Program-made: the position numbers and the translations under genes
DNA from: Lepus europaeus
Lineage: Eukaryota > Chordata > Mammalia > Lagomorpha > Leporidae
Length of the DNA: 64,000 bases
Direction: 5' to 3'
Assembly: GCF_033115175.1 (NCBI RefSeq)
Contig: NC_084828.1
Location: 36,020,388 to 36,084,387, forward strand
Notes under the pieces: model-generated
The model's input: the letters and a program-made list of their open reading frames with translations, nothing else
Told to the model about the DNA's origin: nothing
The model's database searches: none
Part shown: positions 35,366 through 47,429 of the stretch, piece by piece
Position numbering within the stretch: position 1 is the first letter of the stretch
Layout of the letters: each line of letters opens with the position of its first letter

Positions 35366-35735
35366 GTACCTGCCTGAAATCATAAAATAGATCCTGTAGC
35401 AGAGAATCATAGCTTGAGTGGCTTATAAACAGAACTCGTTTTTCACATTTCTAGAGACTGCAAATTCAAGATGAAGTTTCTAGTGTGGTTGGGTTCTTGG
35501 GAGGGCACTCTTCTGCACTGCAGACTGCCAGCATTTCACATTTCATTGTTCTGGGTCAAGAAGGAAAAAAGAGCTCAATGGGATCCCTCTAACAAAGGCA
35601 CTGATTCCACTCATGAAAGCTCCATCCTTATAACTTAAGTGCCTCCCAAAGCTCTCATCTCCTAATACCATTACATTGAGGGTTATGATTTCAACATGTG
35701 AATTCAGGGAAGAAAAGTTCAGTCCATAACAGTAA
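35366..35735. repeat. Old mammalian interspersed repeat, family unnamed
   Basis: TTGAGTGGCTTATAAACAGA, CTCATCTCCTAATACCATTA, CATTGAGGGTTATGATTTCA and TTCAGTCCATAACA occur in this order in a common mammalian repeat. I cannot name it with confidence. Confidence 0.5.
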
Positions 35736-37277
35736 ACAATTTGTGTCAAAGTAAGACAATGAACTTGAATAAATATAACAATAGCTCGTCAAGGGTCAGA
35801 CGCCATTGAAGTTAATGGCTTTATATTTCCCAATGATAATGCTACCAGTTTTAGTCAGGAAATAATGCCTCAGTGATAACTTTGTGTAACATATCAATTG
35901 GCTATACCATACTCAACTTAGCTTGACATTTATTATGTTATTCTGAGGGACCTGGTAATTTTCCCTGCTTCCATTTGCAATGTGTGTTAGTGTGCATTAG
36001 GAGTCACCACTTTAATTTATTGTGGATACTTTTCTTTCTTTGGTACTATAAAGTTTTGTTGCTTTGCCATAAAATGCATAATTGTAGTTATTCTTCTAGA
36101 GTCTAATTCACATCTCACTGATGTTTTCCTTATTATTGTTTTGCCTCACTATTGTAAAAATTTTTAGAATCTATTAAATGTCACAAAAATATTTCAGAAT
36201 ATGATAAATTGAATATCCACATTACCAACAATTGACAAAATGGCTAAGAACTCCATCAATGTGGAAGTAATTTCAGTATCTCTGATTAATTTTATATTGA
36301 AATAAATTTATTTCATGTAATTAATTTATGAAAGAATTTATTTTTGGAAAAGGTAAATTGATGATGGCTGAATTTTTGGTACCATGCAAAAACATTTCTC
36401 AATAATCTTGCTTATAGCAGACGCCTTTGACAGCTTTCAGTGGCTGATAGTTTCCTTTAAGCTCAGGCTCATCTCATCATGGCATCTTCCCATCTCAAAC
36501 ACCTGTCACACCTATACCTGGTCTGCCCACTGTTGCTTGCAACAAATGCAACTACTGCCTGCAACAAATGGGAAGCAAGCACCAGCTTTTCACTGAAAGG
36601 GTCCAGAAAGCACTTTGCATGCTTTTCAGGAGAGCCAGGGTCCACGGTGAAGGCATCTTCACCTACTTTGATAGACCTACATACTGACTTTTTCTTTCAT
36701 TCATCTTGAGTCCCAGCTAAGCTACTTGCATCCAACTCTTTGCCTCCGGCTCTGCTTCTGGAGAAACAGATAAGAGTAAGTCACTGTTTGACTCTTATCT
36801 GATCTCCAGGTTACTATAAATTACCCAAATGTATTTTTGACTACTAATTTGCAAATTATAAATGTATAGCCCTGACAGTTAGTAGTTATATAATCTAAAG
36901 ACAAAGATCTGTTATGATTCTCCAGCCCAGTAGAACTATTAATATCTGTTATGATTCTCCAGCCCAGTAGAACTAGCATTGGGGTATAGCAAGTCAATTA
37001 ACTGAGACATATATAATCTTCTGCCACAATTGCTCTTCAACTGCTTTTTGTCTTCTTGCCATTTCCTATATTAATGAAGTAAGTAAAAGAGTTTGACATT
37101 TTCTTGCTGTTTGTATGAGACATACCTTTTTTTTTAGCAGCCAGGATTGAATACATCATCATTACCTTGGCTGGCTGAAAATGATTTTAAGACGTTAACA
37201 ACTAAGATTTCAATTCCAGATGCACCACAGTAATGTTAATGTTTCATTTGTCAGAGCAGTGGCTATCAAAATATTCT
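35736..37277. other. Intergenic stretch with a short tandem duplication
   Basis: Otherwise unremarkable AT-rich DNA; see the separate entry for the duplication at 36907-36975. Confidence 0.45.
36907..36975. repeat. Two-copy tandem duplication, period 37 bp
   Basis: A 32-bp unit (ATCTGTTATGATTCTCCAGC onward to GTAGAACTA) occurs perfectly at 36907-36938 and 36944-36975 with five intervening bases. The lack of divergence suggests a recent slippage or repair event. Confidence 0.95.
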
Positions 37278-37278
37278 T

Positions 37279-37622
37279 TTGAGGGGCAGAAAGACAGAAA
37301 GAGGGAGAGAGATTAACAGAGAGAGATTAGGAGAGACAGAGAGGTTCAAAGAGAGGGATTCCAAATGTTGGTTCACTCCCTACAATACCTGTAATGGGTG
37401 GCATTGGGCCAGAGTTGGGGCTGTGAGCCCTGAACACAATCCAGGTCTCCTGCTTGAGTGGCAGGAACCAAATTACTTGATCCATCATCACAGCCTCCCA
37501 CGGTCTGCCTTGGCAAAAAGCTGGAGTCAGGAGCTATAGTCTATACTCAAATCCAGGTACTTAGATAAGGGAAAGAGTTGTCTTACCAGCAACAGAACTG
37601 TTAGGACAACTGTCTTCCCCTC
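37279..37622 (-). mobile_element. C-type SINE, old copy
   Basis: GAGGGGCAGAAAGACAGAAA, TTGGTTCACTCCCTACAATA, a body related to the 58361 and 63585 copies, and a CTGTCTTCCCCTC end. Confidence 0.72.
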
Positions 37623-38554
37623 AAGCTATTTTTAATACAAATGAAGACTGTCTCCAAAGTGCAAATTACTGGACTTATTTCTTCCAAACAGCGGAAGTAG
37701 TTCTTGACTGCTTCTTCAATCAACACAAAATGTTGCAAATGGTACAGGAGAAACATTGGTATCTTGTGAGCCCCAAATGTGTACATCTTCAACTAAATGT
37801 CCCATCCCCAGTTTCTAGACCCACGGCATGGCATACAAACTCCATTACACCTCATCTGCTGCTACCTACATCCACATTCTATCAAAGGTCTTAGGAATAC
37901 TGGGAGAGGGTCATTGGGTAACAAGGGCCATCAAGGTTAGAAGAGGGTACAGAGTAAGGGTTCTAACAAATGGACATCACTGGAACCTTGGACAACAGCA
38001 ATGCCAAATGTCCCCTCTCTCTTGACTATCTATATTTTCTACACATGGACAAAGTCTCTAGAGTTTAGGTACCACTCTGTAGAGAAGGAAAGGAAGAGAA
38101 AATCCAGTCTGTATCTGAAATGACCAAGAAAGCCAGATGTGATTGAGTTCACCTGGAATTAAGACATTTTCTGCCACATGACAGAAGAGAAGCCAAAACT
38201 GATACTAAATCTCTTTATTGAGAACTCAAGTGACCTGGATACATCCCTACATTGTGAAAAATGTGCTGAAAACATTATACCCCCTCCCAATGTGTGGACC
38301 TTGAATTCAAAAGCAAAGAAACAAACAAAAACACCAAGAATTTATTCCACAATCAGGTATTTCACAGTGAATTTTACTCACTGGAAATGGAAACTCTTCA
38401 TTCTTGCACCACACTTATTCTTTGACTTTCATGCAAACTTTTAGGAACAAAAACTGTATATGTAAAGTGGGGATTGCATGTGTAATGAATTTCAGTCCAT
38501 AAAAGTAACAATATCTTGTATCAGTTTCCGAGTTTACAGAGTCCATTTCATATA
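37623..38554. other. Intergenic stretch, nothing recognised
   Basis: No gene or nameable repeat seen. The 88-codon frame at 38178-38444 has no family signature. Confidence 0.4.
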
Positions 38555-38725
38555 CATTAACGTACTAAATCATGACAATAGCTCCATGAGGTAGGTATTA
38601 TTGACTTTACAGGTGAAGTACCTGAGACGTAGAGGTTAAGTAACATGTCCAAGGAAACATAGCCATGACAAAACTGGGACTCAAACCCAGGCCTTTGATG
38701 TACTTTACTTGAACGTATATCATGT
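38555..38725 (-). mobile_element. MIR SINE fragment
   Basis: ATGACAATAGCTCCATGAGG, TTACAGGTGAAGTACCTGAG, GAGGTTAAGTAACATGTCC and GACTCAAACCCAGGC follow the antisense of the MIR consensus, an ancient tRNA-derived mammalian SINE. Confidence 0.88.
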
Positions 38726-39584
38726 TCTATAAATAAAGAGACTAACTTATTTATTGTCAACCTACCAAGGGAAAGAGAAAAATTAGGTAATCAAACATAT
38801 CCTTCCATTATTTTTTCCCTTGAAATAGCTTGGAAACTGACTCTCTGACCTGTAGAATTATTTCTCTACATACATATGGTGAAAATTTCATTTTTATAAA
38901 ATTAATTTCAAATTACACCACTCTCTTTTTTTTTTCCTAATTTTTCCTTTAGATTTCCAAATTCTGATAAAAACAACACCTAGGCAAAAAAGCAATGTAG
39001 ATGTTATTGGAAAAAGGCTCCATTAGATTCTGTTGCTCTTGGCATTTCCAAGACATGATACCCATCTCATCCATCCACAGTTGACTATTTGAATAAGTTG
39101 ATTTTAATGAATAATAATCTACAAACTGGTTTATGATAGGTTTTGTAAAAATGTCACACACATTTGTAACAGGAAAGCAGATAGCTACTGATAAGTATTT
39201 TAGATTTCCATAATTTTCTTTTTGACAGAAGGTGGTTCAACCTTTACAAATCAAATGTATCATAGTTGAATCTGATTATTTTTGAAGTAGGTTAACTGAA
39301 ATTCAGATACACATACATGAACAAAAATAGTAACCTTAATATTAATTAGTTACTATCTTACCAAACTATAAAGTTCCTGGTTTTAATTCATCTTTCATCT
39401 TTAGTTTTTAGAGGAATCAAATGAAAATTTTTCTTAAAAATAAAACCTGGCTGTTCATATATCTTATGGATAATATCTACTTATCTAGTAAAATAGTGGT
39501 GAAATGTTCAGACATAAGGACTTTGTGATTAAATGGAATAAATTTGATCAGCACACAATGGAAAAAAATCAACACAAGAAAGAA
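38726..39584. other. Sequence just downstream of ROBO1
   Basis: Repeat-poor AT-rich DNA between the MIR and the predicted ROBO1 cleavage site. No other gene is seen. Confidence 0.45.
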
Positions 39585-39603
39585 TGATGTATTTGAGAAC
39601 ATT

Positions 39604-39609
39604 TTTAAT
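39604..39609 (-). terminator. ROBO1: Candidate distal poly(A) signal of ROBO1 (ATTAAA)
   Basis: On the minus strand ATTAAA is followed within about 30-60 bases by CTTGTGTTGATTTTTTTTCC and TTGTGTGCTG, the GU/U-rich element expected downstream of cleavage. Confidence 0.5.
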
Positions 39610-39898
39610 AAATAATGTGACAAAATTACTTTTCTGATTATTGGATTTTCAGTATGCAAAATTATGGCTAAAAATAAGAGGCTTCTTACATGAACATAAT
39701 GAAAACATTAATCACATGGATTGTTCCCTTAGTACTGCACACTCTTTCTATGGAACTTTTTCAAATTATCTAAATGAACACATTTAGTTTTTGGTGAATA
39801 TCAGCCTTTTTTTGTGGTTCAGTTTTGTTTGGCTTTGTTTTCCAGTGGGGTCAGGCTTAACACCTGTGTATGAATAAGTGTAGTATTTTTTTGTCAAA

Positions 39899-39906
39899 TA
39901 GCACCA
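39899..39906 (-). promoter_or_regulatory. miR-29 seed site (8-mer)
   Basis: The minus strand reads TGGTGCTA, complementary to positions 2-8 of the miR-29 family with an A opposite position 1. It sits near the distal end of the UTR. Confidence 0.45.
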
Positions 39907-40278
39907 ATTATAATGTCAATGAAATCTATATAATGACAAAAAAGATCATAAAAATCTACAGTCAGAGGACATCATTTGGCAATTAAAAGCAAGTATTGCC
40001 TCTATTTGAGCTTATAAGGATATCTCATAAGTTTTGACAACGGCCACAACAAACTTAAACCTTTTTTTTTTCTTTCCTTAAGTCCAGGAAAAGTAAGAAC
40101 CATCTGGTTCATGACCCACAATAAAGTATGCACATTACTTCACCATCTGTCATCATTCAAATATTCCAAATACAAACATAGAGCATTAACAAAACAGGTT
40201 AAAAACGCTTCTCAACATTTTTCTCAATAAGACAAAAAAGGTTAATAGTTACAATGGTTTACAAATAAAGTTTAGTGA

Positions 40279-40286
40279 TTGTGCTT
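40279..40286 (-). promoter_or_regulatory. miR-218 seed site (8-mer)
   Basis: The minus strand reads AAGCACAA, a full 8-mer for miR-218. It lies about 950 bases after the stop. miR-218 is hosted in SLIT2 and SLIT3 introns and is a known repressor of ROBO1, so the site closes a ligand-receptor feedback loop. Confidence 0.7.
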
Positions 40287-40776
40287 TTAAAACCAAAAAA
40301 AAAAAAAAAAAAGATTAAAAACAGTGCATTATAAAAACAAAAATCAAACTTCCTTAAGTGGCACTTCTGAAAGTTGAGCTGACACTACCAGAAGAAATTT
40401 AGGCCAGTTAAGATAGGGATGTCCTTACTCAAATGGTCATTAAAAACATCCTTTTTTTGTAATATGCTCTTATAATTGCTTTTTGATTGAAAAATAGAAG
40501 AAGGTTTTTGCTAGGCTTACTTATGACAATGACTAGACAACCAGAGATCCAACTGGCTTAGCCCTACTTATCCAAAAGTACATTTTCCATAAGAATATAC
40601 TTCAGTGATTGAAATGAAGACAAAATAAAGTACCACCAGGGGTTGAAAAGAGTATATATTTACAATGTTTCTACCCCATTCAAATTGTTCAGTTCTGCAT
40701 TTGCTGTATTTTTAGTTTCTTCAGCAAAGGGTGGTATGAAAGACGGATTTAAAAATCATGTTAAAATGAAGTATGT

Positions 40777-40782
40777 TTTAAT
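40777..40782 (-). terminator. ROBO1: Candidate proximal poly(A) signal (ATTAAA)
   Basis: An alternative signal about 450 bases after the stop. Its use would remove both miRNA sites. No further evidence that it is used. Confidence 0.3.
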
Positions 40783-41228
40783 TTGCATTAGCAGTTAGTT
40801 ATAGAAAGATTATACTTTGAGAGCCCTTGGCATGAGGTTGATTAGACAACTTTATCTTCAATCAATATTTTGCTATAAATTAGCTTGGTGTATAAGCAGT
40901 GCAATGCCATATCTCAGGGGCAAAATGCAAAGGAACTGCTTTGTTGTCTCCTGTTGGCTGTTGACTGATACAAGAAGTCAATAAACTTCCCTTGCTGGAA
41001 GGAAGGAGTAATGGTTTGTTCCAACAGTGAGAAGAACGGGTTAGGGATCAAACTACAACAATAAAAACCCAATAAAAATTTTAAAATGGTATCCCAATAA
41101 GAGGAATAAGAACGACAATTTGTACACTGATTGCACTGAACATTTTATCTGGCATCATGTGTCATCAGACATGAGGCTTCTTGAGTGATAATTTTCATGT
41201 TACTTCCCACAAGCCTCTCTGGTTGTCT

Positions 41229-41243
41229 TCAGCTTTCTGTTTC
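41229..41243 (-). CDS. ROBO1: ROBO1 terminal exon, coding part (4 residues and stop)
   Basis: After an acceptor reading CTCTTACAG (pyrimidine-poor but with an AG at 41245-41244) the minus strand continues GAA ACA GAA AGC TGA. This encodes Glu-Thr-Glu-Ser and the stop, the expected end of ROBO1. The exon is joined in phase 0 to the exon at 42489-42685, which ends on a complete GAG codon. Nearly all of this exon is 3' UTR. Because only 15 bases code, it is easily missed by gene finders, and reading through the previous donor would give a different C-terminus. Confidence 0.95.
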   Translation of the reverse strand, partial: ETES

Positions 41244-42452
41244 CTGTAAGAGAATAATTATTGTTACACATGAAAATGAATCTGGAGTATTGTCTTATAA
41301 TTATTTGTAGGAATTTATGCTTAAAGCTTAAATTTAAAGTGCTTTTACATTCATTTGTTGGAATACAGAGGAAAATGCTGAATGCAACTAATTCATTTGT
41401 CAACCATAGGTGGTCTAAACTGTGTTCTACACAGTGCCTCGGTGTGGCAGGGTAGGTTCAGGGCATCGAGAAAGGAGAAAGAGTAGCATTATTTCACTTT
41501 TGCAGGATGGATAGGGTTAAGGCTCTGAGAAAGCTCTGAGCTCTCTACTCCCCTCTGCCCCAACTCCTCATTATATTTTATTGGTTTGAAATATTGGAGT
41601 TAACAGTAATGATTTTTGTTCTCCCAAATGGTTCTTCTATTTAAAAAACAAAAATAATAAACTTGAAAAACCACTTCTCTAACAGCATTTGCAGGAACAA
41701 AGAGCTTCTTTTTCCAAATCATAAAATCAAAATACATTGTATTGTATAAAAATTCAATTAGATATAATTACTGCTAGTTTTTCACTTTCTACAATAAAAA
41801 CATATAGTTTAACAGTCATTTAAAATTTACGTATGATTAACTATATTTGTAAAGAGAAATTTGTCAACTTGTTTCTTATAAAATAGAGAAAACACAATCT
41901 TAAAATAGGAAGAAATTTTATAATCTGGTACGACTTACTACCAGTTACATTTTGAATCGCTATCTAACCATTCCAGTAACGGAGGATATCTTAGACCAAA
42001 GATGTATTCCTCTATTTGAGAAGGTCAATGTTACAGGCTAGATTCCAATTTTCAAAAGAGTGAAGGTGGAAGACAGTTGGCTATATCAGCCAAATTAACC
42101 CTGGAGATGACTAAGATGGCCAATAAAGGCCAGTCACATCATATATCTTTCACCTTATTTTATCTTCTTAGCATCATGAATTATAATATATCTAGACCAA
42201 AAGCTCTGCTTTATCGACAATGTTTTGCCATTTTCAAGTATTTCTTATCTGACAATCTGCAATTGAATATGAACCTTATGTCTACAAAGAAACTGCTGTT
42301 TAAATTGTGAAATACATTTCAAAAAAATCCTTAAATTCTCAGTTCAGTTTCTGGTATCATATATATTAGGTTACTGAAAAGTTTCAGATAAATTAATAAC
42401 ATTCATACACAGCTATGGATGTTTTAATTTTTGAGGCTGATAGACAACTTTA

Positions 42453-42749
<297 letters not shown>

Positions 42750-43421
42750 TCATTCTGATTGGGGAAGTATCAGTGATTTTGAGGAATAAATGAGGTCATC
42801 TTATAAGCATAATGAATAATGCAACACTATCTTTTTAAAATTAAAATAACAAGCCTATTGTTTTCTTAGTACTGGCTGAAGATTTGGATTGATTCCACTC
42901 ATCAGATTTTGTCCATCTCAAACTCACCTGGGACCCATATCACCAAAGGAGGTAAACAAAACAAAGAGTCAGACGTGGCTTCCATTTCTATCATTAACTG
43001 TGTCATCTCATATTATTTTAGGCTTTAGTTTCCACTTTATAATTTTAAAAAAGCGATAATAGAATCTGTATCTAGTGTTGATATGAAAACAGATCAGACA
43101 GTGAAACCACTTTGTAAACTATAATAGTGCTGTTAGAAGGAACTGTTAGGAACCAGTTTAGTCTCCTACTTGCAAGATAGACCCAAGCCCTGGTTGACTT
43201 TCCAGACAGTGAGACTTGAACCTTCATTTCCACATCATACATACATTGTGGAGCTTTGAATCTCAGAAGTCTGTCATTGTTGATACTTTAAAAAAAAAAA
43301 AAGCCACTCCAGTTAATTGTTGTTTCCTGAATGTCTATCCCTGTGCTGCTTTAAATGTGACACCACTTCTACTGATGCATCATGCATTTCCAAAGTCTGT
43401 CCACTCTACCCTTTGGTCACC

Positions 43422-43462
43422 AAATATATACATATATATATATTATATATATATATATAAAC
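43422..43462. repeat. (AT)n microsatellite
   Basis: Alternating AT with small breaks, able to form a cruciform; in the 7.9-kb ROBO1 intron. Confidence 0.9.
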
Positions 43463-44785
43463 ACTAACCCCTCTAACATTTTGTTTTCTTCCCCTGAAAG
43501 CTCCTCCTCTATCCACATAGACTGAATGATACTTATTTTCATGAAGTTTCCAGGAATGTTCTCTCTAGTGCAAGGGTAAGGATTTGAAAGGCTTGTCTTT
43601 AGCTCACCTACACCAGTTCTAAATCATTGCTCCCCTATTCTTCTACAGAAATATTCTTTACTTGTGATGCCCAAGGCATCTATTTATGAAGCCAGTAGAG
43701 CCCTCATTGGTGGCACCTTTTTTCTTCCAACCCTTTCAGTTCAACTTTCACCCCAATGACAGTTTTGATATGCAGGAGCTTTACTGTCCATGAGGATGAC
43801 TACCCCCGGAACCTCACTTCTCACTTCTCACTGCTCCTGTGACCTTCATCTTCTGTCCCTGTTTCATCAACTTCTTTTCTCTCTTTTAACTTTAGTTTTT
43901 TCAAACTACAATATGATAAAATCCCTCTTGCTAAAAACTCTACCCTTAAGCAAGTAATCTACATGAATCAACACTTTCTTTCCCCACTTCTCACTCATGT
44001 TTCTTGAAAAGCAAATTGGACTTAATGTTGGTCTCATAACACCAGTTCACTCTACATCCCACTGTCACCTATTTATGGCCACATTACTACTAAGAAACTG
44101 AGAAAGTTAATAAAGCTAATCATGTTTCAGTCTCTACATCTTTGGACTTCTTACTGCCCTTTATCAGTCTAAACATTATCACTGTCTTAGCTTTTACTTC
44201 TCTTTCCTTCTTGTCCAATCTTTATGAACTCTGTACATAAAACACCTAATACATGTTGATGCCTTGTAGGTTTCCACTTTTAGTACAATGTGTGGGTGTG
44301 TCTGGACGTGTGATACATTCACCCTGGTGATGTCATCCACTCTCACAGATCGTAAACCTTTTTTAGCCTATAACTATCATGGGGACAAGTACGGATTTCC
44401 TGCTGTGCATGCTGTAAACTCCCAGACTGTCATATGACAAGTCATCAGTGAATATATTTGAGTGAATGGGTGCAAGCATTTAGTAGCTATATTCATCATG
44501 ATAAATCATTAACTTATACTTTCAACTTCTGAACTACATGCAGAACTGAAGACTCCAGCCCAACTAAATTCCTTCTGAGAAACTCTCAAACTCAGCCCGT
44601 TGAACTTTGTCTCCATCATACCCACTGTCCTGAAATTTCCTCCCACTCCGTTACATCTAATGACATCAGTAATCGCTAAGCTATGCAAGATGTACAATCA
44701 GAATTTTTTAGGTTCACTCCTCTACTTCAATATCCTTTCCATATCCATCTAGTGTATCCTGTCCATATATTCAAATATGCAAGAT

Positions 44786-44976
44786 CTTCAAGAAGTTCAT
44801 GGAAAAATGAATTCAAAATATGAGTTTGTTTTGGTATAAGCAATTTAAATGCTTGCAAAGTTTTTCATAGTATATATCTCCATGAACATTTTGAAGGCCA
44901 TTTATGGATGAATTTCAAAACAGTTTTGCACTAAAATAAACATCTTTTAATCCTAATTTCCATGAGTTTTTTGAAG
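44786..44976 (+). mobile_element. Palindromic DNA-transposon fossil (MITE-like)
   Basis: The ends are inverted repeats: CTTCAAGAAGTTCATGGAAA at the left, and TTTCCATGAGTTTTTTGAAG at the right, whose complement differs from the left end at only a few positions. The 191-bp interior has no coding capacity. A relative lies at 57250-57365. I do not name the family. Confidence 0.7.
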
Positions 44977-45334
44977 CAAAAAAAATTACGTACAATGGTA
45001 AGGCTGATTTTGACACTGAAAAAGTTTTTTGAATTTTCTAAGTCATGTATCTCTGCTTCTGTAGCCTGGTTTATATTCTTACATCTCTTGTCTGGGTATC
45101 ACAAACATCAGTATGTCTTTTGCTTCTGCAGCTATTCCTCTCTAAACTGTCAAACTCAGTTACTGTCCTGTTGGATGACCTACAGGTTCCTTCATGACAT
45201 AAACCTACACTTATTTCAAGAGCTTCATCTTTGATCACCTTAATTAGCCTGTAATACTAAATGTATCACAGTCTCTTAAAGGGATCCTGTAGATTTTTAT
45301 GCTGACTTCTCCATCTAAATGATGTACCTTTTCT

Positions 45335-45669
45335 TTCTTTTTTTTTTTTTTTTTGACAGGCAGAGTGGACAGTGAGAGAGAAAGACAGAGAGAAAGGTCT
45401 TCCTTTACCGTTGGTTCACTCTCCAATGGCCGCTGCAGCTGGCGCACCACACTGATCTGAAGCCAGGAGCCAGGTGCTTCTCCTGGTCTCCCATGCAGCT
45501 GCAGGGCCCAAGGACTTGGGCTATCCTCCACTGCACTCCTGGGCCACAGCAGAGAGCTGGACTGGAAGAGGAGCAACCAGGACAGAATCCAGCGCCCCGA
45601 CTGGGACTAGAACCCGGTGTGCCGGCGCCGCAGGCAGAGGATTAGCCTATTGAGCCGCAGCACCGGCCT
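45335..45669 (-). mobile_element. Young C-type SINE
   Basis: T-run, GACAGGCAGAGTGGACAGTG and a GCCGCAGCACCGGCC end. A perfect 17-bp target duplication AATGATGTACCTTTTCT (45318-45334 and 45670-45686). It lies in the ROBO1 intron, in the same orientation as the gene. Confidence 0.96.
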
Positions 45670-45877
45670 AATGATGTACCTTTTCTACCTGAGCTAAATT
45701 TCACCCATCCTTAAACACTCAGTTTATGTGTCATTTCTACCAGTAAAGATCAAGAAATATAAGACACGGTTCCTACACTGCATCTCATAAAACGTTGAGC
45801 TAACTGTCCCTCTTCTGGACTCTCAAGTATTCTGGCACCTTGACTATGATATTGAAAATACCTGTGAATCTGTAGAT

Positions 45878-45944
45878 CCTCTCCTCTCCTCTCCTCGCCC
45901 CCTGCCCCCCACCCCCTGCCCTGCCCTGCCCTGCCCTGCCTTGC
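45878..45944. repeat. (TCTCC)n and (CCTGC)n array, G-rich on the minus strand
   Basis: CTCCT units pass into C-runs and then CCTGC units. On the minus strand (the ROBO1 RNA strand) this reads as repeated GGGCA separated by two bases plus longer G-runs, a perfect G-quadruplex motif at about 45898-45938. Confidence 0.9.
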
Positions 45945-46997
45945 TCCCAAATCTCCTTTAGGTCAAGTTTCATGCATACACTAAATCTCAGGACTTATTA
46001 CAACGCTTGATAACACAATAGGTGTTTGATATATGTAGAAATAAATTGAGCTGAAGTAAATGTCAGCAAAAAGATCAGAGTCTAGAAGACCACTTTCGTT
46101 AATTAAAAATAACCATTCATTATACATGCAAATCAGTGTGCCTCTTTCATTATAAATAATGCAAACTGAACTGTGAGGATGAAAACTACAGCAATGCATA
46201 GAAATGATAATTTAATGACAGACACAGGGTTATGGTTTAAATAAGAATTTGGGAATACATGGCATACAATAACTGCTAAGCATATCTCAGTGTCGTCCAA
46301 AGAACAGGGTTACTTGTTTTCAGATTAATGGGTCCAGTCTTAGTTTTTTTTAGTCACAAATATTTTTATAACCCAAAAGATACCATACTAAATTTCTGAA
46401 GATTGATCTAAAATAAATTTCACCTATTTGTGATTCTTTAATGCCAAGATTCTCATAATTTTCTATAATCTTCTTCGGAGGCAGACTGTTTATGAACAGG
46501 ACATTGGTCCATATTTCTGGCCAGATAGAAACTTCATAATTTATACCATGACATTCTATTTATGAATCAATATTTGGAGTGTGGTCACCATGAGTCAAAA
46601 CTTCAGAGCCAGATCAACTTTTAGTTAATTGAGCAAATAAGCTAATAGATTTGTAAACTTTGTGTTGTGGTGATGTCACCAATGATTTTGTGGTCACAAA
46701 AACGTACATTCTACTCATGACTTCCCTGTTGAGTATATGCCTGGATTAGTTCAGCCTTCAGTCACAGAAAAAAGTAAATCTGCCTTCAGGCTGAAAAAGA
46801 GTATGTTGATGATCAGATGCACATAATAAACAGAACAATACGCTGATGCCAATTCTTACCACCAAACTGTATCTATTCAAATACAGTGATTTTCATTCCT
46901 ATCACTCTTTCTGACTTCCTCATTAAATAATTTTCATTTTCTTGTATTTCTTTTTCTGAAATGCTATTGAGAGTAGGAAGAGAATTATCATTCCTCA

Positions 46998-47057
46998 AAA
47001 GAGGGGTGGGTGCTATGGTGCAGTGGCGTAAGCCATTGCTTGGGACACCTACATCCC
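46998..47057 (+). mobile_element. C-type SINE head only, cut off
   Basis: GGGTGGGTGCTATGGTGCAG through GGGACACCTACATCCC is the first 60 bases of an old SINE. The sequence then switches directly to antisense L1 ORF2. Confidence 0.82.
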
Positions 47058-47429
47058 TTTTTTTAATTTCTTTTTTGATTTTTTCTATGACCCACTGTTC
47101 ATTCAGGAGCATGTTGTTCATTTCCATGAGTTTGCATATGTTATAGAGATTATTGAGTTGTTGATTTCCAGCTTAATTCCATTGTGGTCAGAGAAGATTA
47201 TTTCAATTTTTTTTTTTTAATTTGTTGAGACTTGCTTTATAGCCTAGCCTCTGGTCTATCCTAGAGAAAGTTCCATGCACTGGTGAGAAGAATGCGTATT
47301 CTACAACTGTAGCATGAAAGTTCTGTAGATATCCATTAGATCCACTTGGTCTACAGTGTTAACTGTTATTTCTTTAATTATTTTCTGTCCCTTGCTGAAA
47401 GTGGGGAACTAAAGTCCCCCAATACTATT

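Larger units (their letters stand above)
39585..41228 (-). other. ROBO1: ROBO1 3' untranslated region
   Basis: The region follows the ROBO1 stop on the minus strand. It is about 1.64 kb, contains no SINE or LINE in a repeat-dense window, and carries miRNA seed sites. I find no AATAAA on the gene strand within it. An ATTAAA at 39604-39609 followed by GT/T-rich sequence is the best distal poly(A) signal, and another ATTAAA at 40777-40782 could give a shorter UTR. The 3' limit is inferred. Confidence 0.65.

Noticed and set aside
45878..45944. Direct-repeat array such as CRISPR
   Set aside because: The units are five bases, with no spacers, in a vertebrate intron; it is a simple repeat.
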